Below are positions 1-9,919 of a stretch of 64,000 nt of DNA, piece by piece. Each line of letters opens with the position of its first letter. Position 1 is the stretch's first letter. The stretch covers positions 1-64,000 of the forward strand of contig NZ_JALLIX010000037.1 of the NCBI RefSeq assembly GCF_023242365.1. The letters run 5' to 3'. The notes under the pieces are model-generated. The model saw nothing but the letters and a program-made list of their open reading frames with translations, ran no database searches and was not told the origin of the DNA. Source of the DNA: Pseudomonas sp. MWU13-2100 (GTDB lineage Bacteria > Pseudomonadota > Gammaproteobacteria > Pseudomonadales > Pseudomonadaceae). The translations under genes were made by a program, and so were the position numbers.

Positions 1-20
1 CCTGGACAACTCTGCTCGCG

Positions 21-920
21 CTAGTGCGAATCACCGTCCCACCACCAATTCCAGAACCCCGGCAGGTGCACAGGCACGGAACTGTCATGCACCGTGCGCG
101 CCATGATCGCTCGCAGCAAGGCCGAGCTATCGGTATAGAAAGGCTGCTCGGCCGTCCGCACACCGGTGTCACGGGCGCAGTCCATCAGGATCTGCAGGTA
201 TTCCTGCATATGCCGGGCGGTGTAGCGATTGAGGTCGTGAAAGGTCACTACCACCGGAATCACCCCATCGACCACTGGCATTTCGCCACGAGCGATCTGC
301 TCGCGGACTTCGGCCAGGTGCTTGAGCAGGTTGGCCCGCCGCTGCGGGCTGGCGGTGATCCCCCAGACCTTACCGTCGTTGGCACTCAGGTCGGTCAACA
401 ACACGTGCAGGCCATGCCGCTGGTAGGCGGCGAAGGTGCGCTTGTCGTAGTTCCAGAACGGCGGGCGCAGGATCGTCGGCGGCGCACCGGTGATCGCCGC
501 AATGTCGGCACTGCCATCGTTGAGCGACTGCTCCAGTTCTTCCGGGCTCAAAGAGCGGTGATTGGTGTGCGAGGGGGTCGCGGTATGAAAGCCGAGGATA
601 TGCCCTTCGGCATGCTCGCGATGCATCAGCGCACGCCCGATATCGCTGTTACCCGCACGGGTGGCACGGGTCTGGACGAAAAATATCGCCTTGATCCCAG
701 GCTCGATCGGGTTGTGCGCCAAGTCATCGAGCACCGAGGCCGTCGGGTTCCAGAAACTCGAGGCGTTGGGACCGTCATCGAAGGTCAGCAGAAAACGGAT
801 CGGCGGCTGCGAGCGCAGGGCTTGTTCGGTTTGTGGGGTCAGGGGCATCGGCGGACCGATGCAACCGGCAAGGCTCGTGGCGATCACAAGGCCTGACAGC
901 AATGCAGCAAACGACTTCAT
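21..920 (-). CDS. Polysaccharide deacetylase family lipoprotein
   Basis: A 299-residue protein with a lipoprotein signal (hydrophobic stretch ending ATSLAGC, Cys20), so it is likely anchored in the outer or inner membrane facing the periplasm. It carries the NodB/polysaccharide deacetylase hallmarks: LTFDDGP near residue 46 (metal and catalytic Asp), a His-containing FHTATPSHTNH segment near 111-121, LRPPFWNYD near 151, and a late TFHDLN motif. The family removes acetyl groups from N-acetylated sugars, but the substrate cannot be told from sequence. It stands alone, 130 bases downstream of pcaD on the same strand. The fold assignment is firm; the substrate is unknown. Confidence 0.8.
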   Translation of the reverse strand: MKSFAALLSGLVIATSLAGCIGPPMPLTPQTEQALRSQPPIRFLLTFDDGPNASSFWNPTASVLDDLAHNPIEPGIKAIFFVQTRATRAGNSDIGRALMHREHAEGHILGFHTATPSHTNHRSLSPEELEQSLNDGSADIAAITGAPPTILRPPFWNYDKRTFAAYQRHGLHVLLTDLSANDGKVWGITASPQRRANLLKHLAEVREQIARGEMPVVDGVIPVVVTFHDLNRYTARHMQEYLQILMDCARDTGVRTAEQPFYTDSSALLRAIMARTVHDSSVPVHLPGFWNWWWDGDSH

Positions 921-1050
921 GGAATTGGGCGGGTCCGGATCAAGGCAATGGCAGAAGGGCCATCGCCCTTATCAGAGCACAACATCCGGGAAGGCGTTCA
1001 GGCCGTAGTGAAAGTTTCATCTAAAAGAGAAGGATTTCACTCGGAACACG

Positions 1051-1845
1051 TCACCCCTTGGCGGACAGGAAGTCCACTACCCGCTGGCTGAAGCCGTCGC
1101 CGGCCTCCACGTTGGACAGATGCGCGGCATGGAACTCGGCGTATTCAGCACCTTCGACGTGCTGCTGGATAAAGATCCCGCCCGAAGGCGGCGTCACCGC
1201 ATCCTCGGTGCCGGAAATCACCAGCAGCGGCAGCTGGATCTGCGCCAATTGATCGCGAAAATCCGCATCGCGCACCGCACAGCAGTTGGCCGCATAACCC
1301 TCGGGCGAGGTGGCGGCGAGCATCTCGGTGATCGGCTTGACCCGATCCGGGTGTGCCTCGACAAACGCCGGGGTGAACCAGCGTGAGACTGCCCCGTCGC
1401 GCAGGGCCAGCATTGCTGCCTGCCCCCCCGTCGAAACGGCTTCGATCCGAGAATCCCAGCCGGCCGCATCGCCGATCTTCGCCGCCGTATTGCAAACAAT
1501 CAGCCGATGCAGGCGATGGCCGGCGTTGATCCCCAGCCACTGGCCGATCAGCCCCCCCATGGACAGGCCGCAGAAATGCGCCCGCTCGATCCGCAGCGCG
1601 TCGAGCAACGCCAGGACGTCAAGCCCCAGTTGCTCGATGCTGTAAGGTCCCGGCGTGACCAGCGAACGACCATGGCCGCGGGTGTCGTAGCGCAAAACCC
1701 GAAAGTGCTCGGCAAACGCCGGCATCTGGGTGTCCCACATCCCCAATTCAGTCCCCAGCGAGTTGGACAGCACCAGCACCGGAGCCTCGGCGGGACCTTC
1801 AAGCTGGTAATGCAGTTCACCCTCGGCAAGTCGTACGAACCCCAC
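1051..1845 (-). CDS. pcaD: 3-oxoadipate enol-lactonase
   Basis: An alpha/beta hydrolase that opens beta-ketoadipate enol-lactone to beta-ketoadipate, in the cytoplasm, in the protocatechuate branch of aromatic degradation. The nucleophile elbow GLSMGG (Ser95), Asp215 in GTEDAVTPP and His242 in AAHLSNVE form the triad. An ATG six bases further upstream (1851) abuts AAGGAG with no spacing. A GTG at 1845 has the same AAGGAG at six bases and yields MGFVRLAEGELHYQ, which matches the usual PcaD N-terminus, so the GTG start (264 aa) is preferred. It is the last gene of the leftward pca cluster, behind pcaT. Confidence 0.9.
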   Translation of the reverse strand: MGFVRLAEGELHYQLEGPAEAPVLVLSNSLGTELGMWDTQMPAFAEHFRVLRYDTRGHGRSLVTPGPYSIEQLGLDVLALLDALRIERAHFCGLSMGGLIGQWLGINAGHRLHRLIVCNTAAKIGDAAGWDSRIEAVSTGGQAAMLALRDGAVSRWFTPAFVEAHPDRVKPITEMLAATSPEGYAANCCAVRDADFRDQLAQIQLPLLVISGTEDAVTPPSGGIFIQQHVEGAEYAEFHAAHLSNVEAGDGFSQRVVDFLSAKG

Positions 1846-1929
1846 GTTCATCTCCTTCAAGTAAAAAACCAATGTATTGCCCGCTGATTGCTCGGGTCAT
1901 GCGCGCCCATAAAAAGGCGCGCGAACCAC

Positions 1930-3225
1930 TCAATGATCGTGGTGCAGATAGGCCGCTTCTTTCGGCAGGCGCAGGCTGAACAGAAAGGCGACGACCATCA
2001 TCGCCGTCACATACCAGTAGAAGACGTTTTCCATCCCCACCGACTTCAGGTTCAGGGCCACGTATTCCGCCGAGCCGCCGAAGAGCGCATTCGCCACCGC
2101 ATAGGCCAGGCCCACGCCCAGTGCGCGAACCTGGACCGGGAACATCTCGGCTTTGACCAGGCCACTGATAGAGGTATAGAAACTGACGATCGCCAGTGCC
2201 AGGGTGATCAGCACAAAGGCCAGAAACGGACTGGTCACGGTTTTCAGGGTCAGCAGGATCGGTACGGTACACAAGGTCCCGAGGGCGCCGAACCAGAGCA
2301 TGCTGTTACGCCGGCCGATACGGTCCGAGAGCAAGCCGAACAACGGCTGCATGCACATATAGAGGAAGAGCACGGCGGTCATGATGAAACTGGCAGTCTT
2401 GGCCGTCATGCCGGCGGTGTTCACCAGGTACTTCTGCATGTACGTGGTGAAGGTGTAGAAAATCAGCGAGCCGCCGGCGGTGTAGCCGAGCACGGTAATG
2501 AAGGCTGCCTTGTGATCGCGGAACAACGCCCGAATGCTGCCGGCATCCTTGTCCTGGCGGGTTTCCTTGCTGGTGGTTTCCTTCAGGGCGCGACGCAGCA
2601 ACAGCGAGATCAACGCCGCGATGGCGCCGATCACAAACGGAATCCGCCAGCCCCAGGCCTTGAGTTCCGGTTCACTGAGGAACTGCTGCAGGATCACCAG
2701 GACCAACACCGCCAGCAACTGACCGCCGATCAAGGTCACGTACTGGAACGAAGCGAAGAAGCCACGCTGGCCGCGCAAGGCCACCTCACTCATATAGGTG
2801 GCGGTGGTGCCGTATTCGCCGCCCACCGACAGCCCCTGGAACAGCCGCGCTACCAGCAGCAGAAACGGCGCCCAGGCACCGATGGCCGCGTAGGTCGGCA
2901 GGAAAGCGATGACCAGCGAGCCGCCGCACATCATCAGCACCGAGATCATCATCGAGTTCTTGCGGCCATGTTTGTCGGCCACGCGGCCGAACAGCCAGCC
3001 ACCGATGGGCCGCATCAGAAAGCCGGCGGCGAACACCCCGGCGGTATTGAGCAACTGCGCCGTAGGGTCGCCGGAGGGAAAAAACGCCGGGGCGAAGTAG
3101 ATCGCGCAGAAGGCGTAGACGTAGAAGTCGAACCACTCGACCAGATTGCCGGAAGAAGCACCGACAATCGCAAAAATCCTTTTGTTACGTTCTTCGGGGG
3201 TGTACGGCATCGTTGTTGTTGTCAT
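1930..3225 (-). CDS. pcaT: MHS-family dicarboxylate/aromatic acid transporter
   Basis: A 431-residue major facilitator of the metabolite:H+ symporter family with about 12 hydrophobic segments. The cytoplasmic loop motif GRVADKHGRKNSM lies after the second helix and an echo, GLLSDRIGRRNSM, after the eighth. The N-terminus (NLVEWFDFYVYAF) is typical of alpha-ketoglutarate/shikimate-type MHS proteins. Its place between pcaF and pcaD matches PcaT of pseudomonads, which takes up beta-ketoadipate and related acids; that role is inferred from context. The inner membrane location is clear. About 130 bases separate it from pcaF, so it may have its own promoter. Confidence 0.85.
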   Translation of the reverse strand: MTTTTMPYTPEERNKRIFAIVGASSGNLVEWFDFYVYAFCAIYFAPAFFPSGDPTAQLLNTAGVFAAGFLMRPIGGWLFGRVADKHGRKNSMMISVLMMCGGSLVIAFLPTYAAIGAWAPFLLLVARLFQGLSVGGEYGTTATYMSEVALRGQRGFFASFQYVTLIGGQLLAVLVLVILQQFLSEPELKAWGWRIPFVIGAIAALISLLLRRALKETTSKETRQDKDAGSIRALFRDHKAAFITVLGYTAGGSLIFYTFTTYMQKYLVNTAGMTAKTASFIMTAVLFLYMCMQPLFGLLSDRIGRRNSMLWFGALGTLCTVPILLTLKTVTSPFLAFVLITLALAIVSFYTSISGLVKAEMFPVQVRALGVGLAYAVANALFGGSAEYVALNLKSVGMENVFYWYVTAMMVVAFLFSLRLPKEAAYLHHDH

Positions 3226-3353
3226 GTTTCATCACTCGAAGGAGGTAAGTTGCAGTTTAGACATACTTTGCAACAGACCTGCTTTGCAAGAACAATCGCC
3301 CGAATGACCGTGCGTGGCAGTCATACGGGCGCCTGTTTTGTTGCCAGTGGCGC

Positions 3354-4555
<1,202 letters not shown>

Positions 4556-4556
<1 letters not shown>

Positions 4557-5335
4557 CATGCTTCTCCGGGGGTTTGGCCATGGGCCGCGGCGGTGCGGGC
4601 TTCGAGGTCGCGCAAGGCGTTCAGTTCGGTCTCGCTGGGAACATCGCTGACCGCGACCTGATCGGCAAAGCGCACGGCCCAGCCGGTGGCGGCGATCACT
4701 TGTTCGCGGGTCACCCCCGGGTGCAATGCAGTCACCACGAACTCGTGGCTGGGGGCTTGCGGCTCCATGATGCACAGGTCGGTGATGATCCCCACCGGTC
4801 CCGCACCCGGCAGGCCCAGGCGTTTGCGCGAGTCGCCGCCTTCACCGTGACCGACCGAGGTGATGAAGTCCAGCTTGTCGACGAAGGAACGTGCTGACTG
4901 CTTGAGGATGATCAGCACACTTTTCGCCGAGCCGGCGATTTCCGGCGCGCCACCGGCACCAGGCAAACGGACCTTGGGCGAGAAATAGTCGCCGACCACC
5001 GTGGTGTTGATATTGCCGAAACGGTCGACCTGGGCCGCGCCGAGAAAGCCGACATCAATGCGCCCGCCTTGTAGCCAGTAGCGGAAGATCTCGCCGGTCG
5101 GCACCACCGTATCGGCGGTTTCCGCCAGTTCGCCGTCACCGATGGACAGCGGCAGTACGCTGGGCTTGGCGCCAATCGGACCCGACTCGTAGATCAGCAC
5201 CACGTCCGGCGACGAGGTCAGGCGTGCCAGGTTGGCGGCCTTGGACGGCAGGCCGATGCCGACGAAGCAGACCGAGCCGTTCTTCAGGCAGCGGGCAGCG
5301 GCCACCGTCATCATTTCGTTGGTGGTGTAGGTCAT
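4556..5335 (-). CDS. pcaJ: 3-oxoadipate CoA-transferase subunit B
   Basis: The beta subunit (259 aa) of the heterodimeric succinyl-CoA:3-oxoadipate CoA-transferase, which activates beta-ketoadipate by transferring CoA from succinyl-CoA. YESGPIGAKP near residue 50 contains the glutamate expected to form the gamma-glutamyl-CoA intermediate. The length is that of PcaJ. Its ATG overlaps the pcaI stop (TAATG) and its own stop overlaps pcaF, giving a tightly coupled pcaI-pcaJ-pcaF unit. Confidence 0.95.
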
Positions 5336-6192
5336 TACTTAACCTCCGAAGCGTGGGCCAGTTTGCTCTGGAACTCGGCGAAGTTCGCGGTGCCATGGAT
5401 GTACTCGTCGATCCAGGCGGTAAAGGTTGCACGGTCGCGGGCGATCGGGTCCCAGGCCTGGTAGAAACGGTTGTCACGCTCGGTATAACCATGGGCGTAG
5501 GACGGGTGGGCACCGCCGGGGACATGGCACACGGCACTCAGGGCCCAGGTCGGCAAGACGCAGGCGTTCATCGGCGCCTGCAGGTCGTCGACGATTTCCT
5601 CGACGGTGACGATGCAACGTTTGGCCGCCAGGGCCGCTTCCTTCTGCACGCCGAGAATCCCCCAGAGCAGCACATTGCCCTTGCGGTCGGCTTTCTGGGC
5701 ATGGATCACGGTGATATCAGGGCGTACCGAAGGTACGGCGGCCAGCACTTCACCGGTGAACGGACAGGTGACCGTCTTGATCAGCGGATTGACCTTCGGC
5801 AGGTCGGAGCCGGCGTAGGCCCGCAGGACCGCGAACGGCAAGCCGGAGGCACCGGCCACATAAGCGTTGGCCAGGTCGGCATGGCTGTGCTCTTCGATTT
5901 CCAGCGGATGCGGCCAGTGCTTCTCGACGGCATCGCGCAGGCGGTGCAACGAACCCACACCAGGATTACCCCCCCAGGAGAAGATCAGCTTGCGGGCGCA
6001 ACCGGCACCGATGAGCTGGTCATAGACCAGGTCGGGTGTCATGCGCACCAGCGTCAGGTTTTTCTTGCCCTGACGAATGATTTCATGACCCGCCGCCATC
6101 GGAATCAGATGGGTGAAGCCTTCGAGCGCGACGGTATCGCCGTCGTTGACGAACTGCTTCACCGCGTCATGCAGCGAAAGGATTTCAGCCAT
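5335..6192 (-). CDS. pcaI: 3-oxoadipate CoA-transferase subunit A
   Basis: The alpha subunit (285 aa) of 3-oxoadipate CoA-transferase, partner of PcaJ. The CoA-transferase family I fold shows in the opening segment with GDTVALEGFTHL and in the later SWGGNPGVGS glycine-rich region. It is the first gene of the leftward transcript pcaI-pcaJ-pcaF. The 190 bases upstream hold two PcaR-type boxes (6287-6301 and 6306-6320), so PcaR with beta-ketoadipate probably activates it. Confidence 0.95.
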   Translation of the reverse strand: MAEILSLHDAVKQFVNDGDTVALEGFTHLIPMAAGHEIIRQGKKNLTLVRMTPDLVYDQLIGAGCARKLIFSWGGNPGVGSLHRLRDAVEKHWPHPLEIEEHSHADLANAYVAGASGLPFAVLRAYAGSDLPKVNPLIKTVTCPFTGEVLAAVPSVRPDITVIHAQKADRKGNVLLWGILGVQKEAALAAKRCIVTVEEIVDDLQAPMNACVLPTWALSAVCHVPGGAHPSYAHGYTERDNRFYQAWDPIARDRATFTAWIDEYIHGTANFAEFQSKLAHASEVK

Positions 6193-6286
6193 GGGTGCAG
6201 ACTCCCGGTTTCAACATACCTGAGGGGTGGCGCGAGGTTCAGCGCCGTGATGAGCTCAGGGTAAGCCGGGGTTCGGCGCTCAAACA

Positions 6287-6301
6287 ATCCGATAATCGAT
6301 T
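6287..6301. promoter_or_regulatory. PcaR box, second copy (pcaI promoter)
   Basis: ATCCGATAATCGATT shares the CGATAATCGA core with the perfect box 19 bases to its right, which is one and a half to two helical turns away. It lies about 95 bases upstream of the pcaI start. Assignment to PcaR is by similarity to the known P. putida box GTTCGATAATCGCAC. Confidence 0.6.
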
Positions 6302-6305
6302 AACT

Positions 6306-6320
6306 GTTCGATAATCGAAC
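6306..6320. promoter_or_regulatory. PcaR box (pcaI promoter), perfect palindrome
   Basis: GTTCGATAATCGAAC is a perfect 15-base inverted repeat, one base different from the P. putida PcaR operator GTTCGATAATCGCAC. It sits between pcaI and pcaR and is paired with a weaker copy 19 bases away. Confidence 0.8.
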
Positions 6321-6385
6321 GAATTGTTTGCAAGCTACCGTTTATCCTTCAAAGGCTTCATTTGGGAAAACGCCGCCTCCTGTAC

Positions 6386-7228
6386 TCAGGAAAACAACTG
6401 CGCACTCAGCTCGCGACTGGCCTTGAGCATGCTCGGCAGAAAACGTTGCTCCAACTCGCTGCAGCTGACACGCCCGGCATGAGCACTGACGTTCAGCGCC
6501 GCCAGCACTTGCCCGGAAGCGTCGTAGACCGGCACGGCAATCGAGCGCAAACCTTGCTCCAGTTCCTGATCGACGATGCACCAGCCCTGCCGACGAACCT
6601 GTTGCAGGCATTCGAGCAGGGCCTCGGGGGTATGCAGGGTCCGGCTGGTCTTGGCCTGCAGGTCGGCGTGCTCGAGATATTCGTGCAAGGAAGCATCGTC
6701 CAGCGCCGCCAGGAGGATTCGGCCCATCGACGTGCAATAGGCCGGCAGGCGGCCACCCACCGATAGATCGACTGAGATCAGCCGCCGGGTGGTGGCGGAA
6801 CGGGCGATGTAGAGGATGTCGTCGCCCTCCAGGGTCGCCATGTTGCAGGCTTCGTGCAACTGCTCGCTCATACGGTCCAGATAGGGCTGCGCCGACACCG
6901 CCAGGGGCGTGGACGACAGATAGGCGTGCCCCAGGGTCAACACCTTGGGCAGCAGCGAATAGGTCCGTCCGTCGGTGGTGGCGTAACCGAGCTTGATCAA
7001 GGTATGCAGGCAACGTCGCACCGCCGCCCGCGGAATTTCCGTGCGGTGGCTGATCTGTGCAATGGTCAGGTGCCGCTTGCGCTCCTGGAACGCCTGGACT
7101 ACCGCCAGGCCACGGGCCAGCGAAGTCATGAAGTCGGGGTCACCGGTAAACGCCTGGATACGCTTGGCCGGCGAGGCCACGATGGGCGGAGCCACGGAGG
7201 TGAAGGCGTCACGCAGTTGGTCGTTCAT
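6386..7228 (-). CDS. pcaR: IclR-family activator of the pca genes
   Basis: A 280-residue IclR-family regulator with an N-terminal winged helix-turn-helix (about residues 27-90, containing LTIAQISHRTEIPRAAVRRC) and a C-terminal effector-binding GAF-like domain. PcaR responds to beta-ketoadipate and controls pcaIJF and uptake genes. It is transcribed in the same direction as its target operon and lies directly upstream. Two PcaR boxes 80-110 bases upstream of its start suggest autoregulation. The start at 7228 gives MNDQLRDAFTS and is the only reasonable one. Confidence 0.93.
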   Translation of the reverse strand: MNDQLRDAFTSVAPPIVASPAKRIQAFTGDPDFMTSLARGLAVVQAFQERKRHLTIAQISHRTEIPRAAVRRCLHTLIKLGYATTDGRTYSLLPKVLTLGHAYLSSTPLAVSAQPYLDRMSEQLHEACNMATLEGDDILYIARSATTRRLISVDLSVGGRLPAYCTSMGRILLAALDDASLHEYLEHADLQAKTSRTLHTPEALLECLQQVRRQGWCIVDQELEQGLRSIAVPVYDASGQVLAALNVSAHAGRVSCSELEQRFLPSMLKASRELSAQLFS

Positions 7229-7305
7229 TACAAATTCCTTGTCTGCCGCGGAGGCCCATTACAGGCCGGGCCCGGCGGATAGACAAGCCGGGGCCACTCA
7301 ACTTT

Positions 7306-7320
7306 GTGCGATTATCGAAC
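7306..7320. promoter_or_regulatory. PcaR box upstream of pcaR
   Basis: GTGCGATTATCGAAC is the exact reverse complement of the operator described for P. putida PcaR. It is 78 bases upstream of the pcaR start codon and implies autoregulation. Confidence 0.8.
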
Positions 7321-7324
7321 CAAT

Positions 7325-7339
7325 GGCCGATAATCGCAA
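7325..7339. promoter_or_regulatory. Second PcaR-like box upstream of pcaR
   Basis: GGCCGATAATCGCAA carries the CGATAATCGCA core exactly 19 bases from its neighbour, the same spacing as the pair in front of pcaI. It touches the -35 of a possible rightward promoter (TTGACC at 7340-7345), so it may serve a second transcript. Confidence 0.55.
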
Positions 7340-7372
7340 TTGACCCTGATCGCCGCAGCTTATACCTTGGAC

Positions 7373-7465
7373 GCGCCGCCGCGGCTTTCCCGGGATACTG
7401 GTCAGGTACCCACCGGGAAGATTGCGTCGGTCCGGCCTCACCCACGAAGTGAGGCCGTTTTTTTT
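7373..7465 (+). ncRNA. Candidate small RNA between pcaR and the 7.8-kb gene
   Basis: No reading frame here looks coding, yet a strong rightward terminator closes the stretch. A possible promoter is TTGACC (7340-7345) with TATACC (7361-7366), a spacing of 15, which is short. The predicted RNA of about 90 bases folds into two hairpins: CTTTCCCGG pairs with CCGGGAAG (about 7385-7420), then the terminator hairpin follows. I cannot match it to a named RNA family. The transcript start is an estimate. Confidence 0.4.
7433..7465 (+). terminator. Intrinsic terminator
   Basis: CGGCCTCAC pairs with GTGAGGCCG across a 7-base loop and is followed by eight T residues. It has no protein gene upstream on the same strand, which is the main argument for a small RNA here. 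Confidence 0.85.
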
Positions 7466-7661
7466 CCCCTGGCGCTCATGCGCAAGGCGTCGAGCAGGAC
7501 ATTGAACAGCGGCGCGTCAACAGATCCGGGATTGTACTTGCAAGTATCGGGCTTATTGCACTGCAACTTGAATTGATAACTGTCGTCAAAAAACAGGCAG
7601 CGCTTACCTCGTCCTTAAGTTACAGTTAAAAACTCCTACATCACAAAACTCATCAACAAAG

Positions 7662-7690
7662 TTGACGAATTCCCTTATCTTCGCGATAGT
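7662..7690 (+). promoter_or_regulatory. Candidate sigma-70 promoter for the small gene at 7848
   Basis: TTGACG (7662-7667), a 17-base spacer and GATAGT (7685-7690). An alternative -10, TATAAT, lies at 7709-7714. Either would give a leader of more than 100 bases before the GTG start, with a TTGTGTT/AACACAA hairpin at 7802-7821. Confidence 0.4.
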
Positions 7691-7847
7691 GTCAGTCAAA
7701 CCGACCGCTATAATACCCTGGACGACCTCAAGGCCGTCCGGCCCGACAAGGGTTCCGACTCTCAGCGCTCAAGCCCGGGATTGAACGTCTCATCAGGGCG
7801 GTTGTGTTTAATGGAACACAATAACTCAACTCAAATTAGGTAGTACT

Positions 7848-8048
7848 GTGACGAAAGACGAACTGCGCGCGGAACTTGAGCGCCAGGAACAACGTTACAA
7901 GGATGTTTACGGCGGGGCTGTCACCACCTACGCCGCGCAACCCGATCCGGAACGCAAACCCTGGCGCAAACGAGCCAGTCTTCTGGACCAGGCCTTTACC
8001 CAGGAACTGCAAAAGATGGAAAAGGAACTCAAGGCCGAAGAGCCTTAG
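7848..8048 (+). CDS. Small conserved Pseudomonas protein, unknown function
   Basis: A 66-residue soluble, highly charged protein starting at GTG (MTKDELRAELERQ). The middle is rich in Pro/Arg/Lys (PDPERKPWRKRAS) and the C-terminus is a charged helix ending KELKAEEP. I recall similar small proteins across Pseudomonas, but no function. There is no ATG in frame and a stop lies 36 bases upstream, so the GTG start is forced. A ten-codon ORF (7811-7843) ends four bases before it. Confidence 0.75.
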   Translation: MTKDELRAELERQEQRYKDVYGGAVTTYAAQPDPERKPWRKRASLLDQAFTQELQKMEKELKAEEP

Positions 8049-8263
8049 GCTTATCGGCATTGGACCTCGCAGGGCCTCGCCCTTCGCCGCCAGGCCTTTC
8101 CTACCCGGACAATGCCTGGCCCGCCGGACACCAAGACTTGCGCCATCCGCATGTCAATCGTCGGTCCTGACCACCCACTCAGGTCAAATGGTGTCAGGCA
8201 GGCCCTCACCTGAAAGTTTTCTGGCATAATCGCGCCCCCTTATGACCGGGTCAGAAAACCTTC

Positions 8264-9739
8264 ATGATCGATTTATTCAGCGGACTGGATGCCTGGGTGC
8301 TTGTGAGCCTGGTGCTCGCCCTGGCCTTTGTCCTCAGCTTCGAGTTCATCAACGGCTTTCATGACACCGCTAACGCGGTGGCCACCGTTATCTACACCAA
8401 AGCCATGCCACCTCATCTGGCGGTGTTCTTTTCCGGTGTGTTCAACTTCCTCGGCGTGCTGCTGGGCGGGGTCGGCGTCGCCTATGCAATCGTCCACCTG
8501 CTGCCGGTCGAGCTGCTGATCAACGTCAACACCGGACATGGCCTGGCCATGGTGTTTTCACTGCTGGCGGCAGCCATCGCCTGGAACCTGGGCACCTGGT
8601 ACTTCGGTATCCCGGCCTCCAGTTCCCACACCCTGATCGGCTCGATCCTCGGTGTCGGCCTGGCCAATGCCCTGCTCAATGGCATTCCCGTGAGCGAAGG
8701 GGTGAACTGGCAAAAGGCGGTCGATATCGGCGCCTCGCTGATCTTCTCGCCGATTGCCGGCTTGCTGGTGGCGGGCCTGATACTGGTCGGCCTGAAATGG
8801 TGGCGTCCGCAGTCCAAGATGCACAAAACCCCGGAACAGCGGCGCAAGATCGACGACAAGAAGCACCCGCCGTTCTGGAACCGCCTGGTGCTAGTGATCT
8901 CCGCCATGGCCGTGAGTTTCGTGCACGGCTCCAACGATGGCCAGAAAGGCATCGGCCTGATCATGCTGGTGCTCATCGGTATCGTCCCGGCGCAGTTCGT
9001 CCTCGACCTGAGCACCACCACGTATCAGATCGAGCGCACCCGCGACGCGACCCTGCACCTGAGCCAGTTCTATCAGCGTAACAACGCAACCCTGAGCGAA
9101 TTCCTCGCCCTGGGCAAGAACGTAGCCGACGACCTGCCGGGCAAGTTCCGCTGCAATCCGCAACGGACCGAAGCGAACATCAACGCCCTGATGAGCAATC
9201 TCACGGGCGTGACCGACTACCATTCGCTGTCGCCGGACAAGCGCATTGAAGTGCGTCGCGACCTGCTCTGCCTGGATGATACCGCCAAGCAAGTCAGCAA
9301 GTTGCCGGGCCTGGACTCTCGTGAAAAGTCTGACCTGGAGAAACTGCGCAAGGACCTGACCACTACCACCGAATACGCACCGTTCTGGGTGATCATGGCG
9401 GTGGCGCTGGCCCTGGGGCTGGGCACCATGATCGGGTGGAAGCGGGTGGTCATGACCATCGGCGAGAAGATCGGCAAGCAGGGCATGACCTATGCCCAGG
9501 GCATGTCGGCGCAAATCACCACCGCCGGCTTGATCGCCCTGGCGAACATCGTCGCCCTGCCCGTCTCGACCACCCATGTGTTGTCGTCGGGTGTGGCCGG
9601 GACCATGATTGCCAGCAAGAGCGGCCTGCAAGGCAGCACCATCAAGACCATCCTGCTGGCCTGGCTGCTGACCCTGCCAATGACCATCGGCTTGTCCGCC
9701 TGTCTGTTCTGGCTGGCGACAAAGGTACTCGGCAGCTGA
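8264..9739 (+). CDS. pit: Low-affinity inorganic phosphate transporter, PiT family
   Basis: A 491-residue inner-membrane transporter of the PiT family, which moves metal-phosphate complexes with protons. Two inverted halves carry the family signatures: GFHDTANAVATVIYT near residue 31 and FVHGSNDGQKGIGL near 220, plus IPASSSHTLIGS and LPVSTTHVLSSG. A hydrophilic central domain of about 120 residues separates the halves, typical of Pit proteins near 490-500 residues. It is monocistronic: 215 bases of intergenic DNA lie upstream and a strong terminator follows. Confidence 0.9.
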   Translation: MIDLFSGLDAWVLVSLVLALAFVLSFEFINGFHDTANAVATVIYTKAMPPHLAVFFSGVFNFLGVLLGGVGVAYAIVHLLPVELLINVNTGHGLAMVFSLLAAAIAWNLGTWYFGIPASSSHTLIGSILGVGLANALLNGIPVSEGVNWQKAVDIGASLIFSPIAGLLVAGLILVGLKWWRPQSKMHKTPEQRRKIDDKKHPPFWNRLVLVISAMAVSFVHGSNDGQKGIGLIMLVLIGIVPAQFVLDLSTTTYQIERTRDATLHLSQFYQRNNATLSEFLALGKNVADDLPGKFRCNPQRTEANINALMSNLTGVTDYHSLSPDKRIEVRRDLLCLDDTAKQVSKLPGLDSREKSDLEKLRKDLTTTTEYAPFWVIMAVALALGLGTMIGWKRVVMTIGEKIGKQGMTYAQGMSAQITTAGLIALANIVALPVSTTHVLSSGVAGTMIASKSGLQGSTIKTILLAWLLTLPMTIGLSACLFWLATKVLGS

Positions 9740-9755
9740 TTCCGGACGGGTAACG

Positions 9756-9792
9756 AAAAAAGGTGCGCTCCTGTCGGGACCGCACCTTTTTT
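9756..9792. terminator. Terminator after pit (works in both directions)
   Basis: AAAAAAGGTGCG pairs with CGCACCTTTTTT over a 13-base loop, 17 bases after the pit stop codon. It is A/T-flanked on both sides. Confidence 0.85.
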
Positions 9793-9861
9793 ATTTCCAA
9801 GTATGACTGGGAACCACGATCCAATACCTGTTCCAACGCCGGCAATCTCTGAAAAAACAGC

Positions 9862-9887
9862 AAAAAAAAGGGCGACCGAAGTCGCCC
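9862..9887 (-). terminator. Terminator of the ccoM transcript
   Basis: On the minus strand, GGGCGAC-TTCG-GTCGCCC is followed by eight T residues. It lies 33 bases beyond the stop of the 38-residue gene and has no other gene to serve. Confidence 0.85.
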
Positions 9888-9919
9888 AAAATGCCTTGCG
9901 TGCTCGTTCCCTGGAAGCT

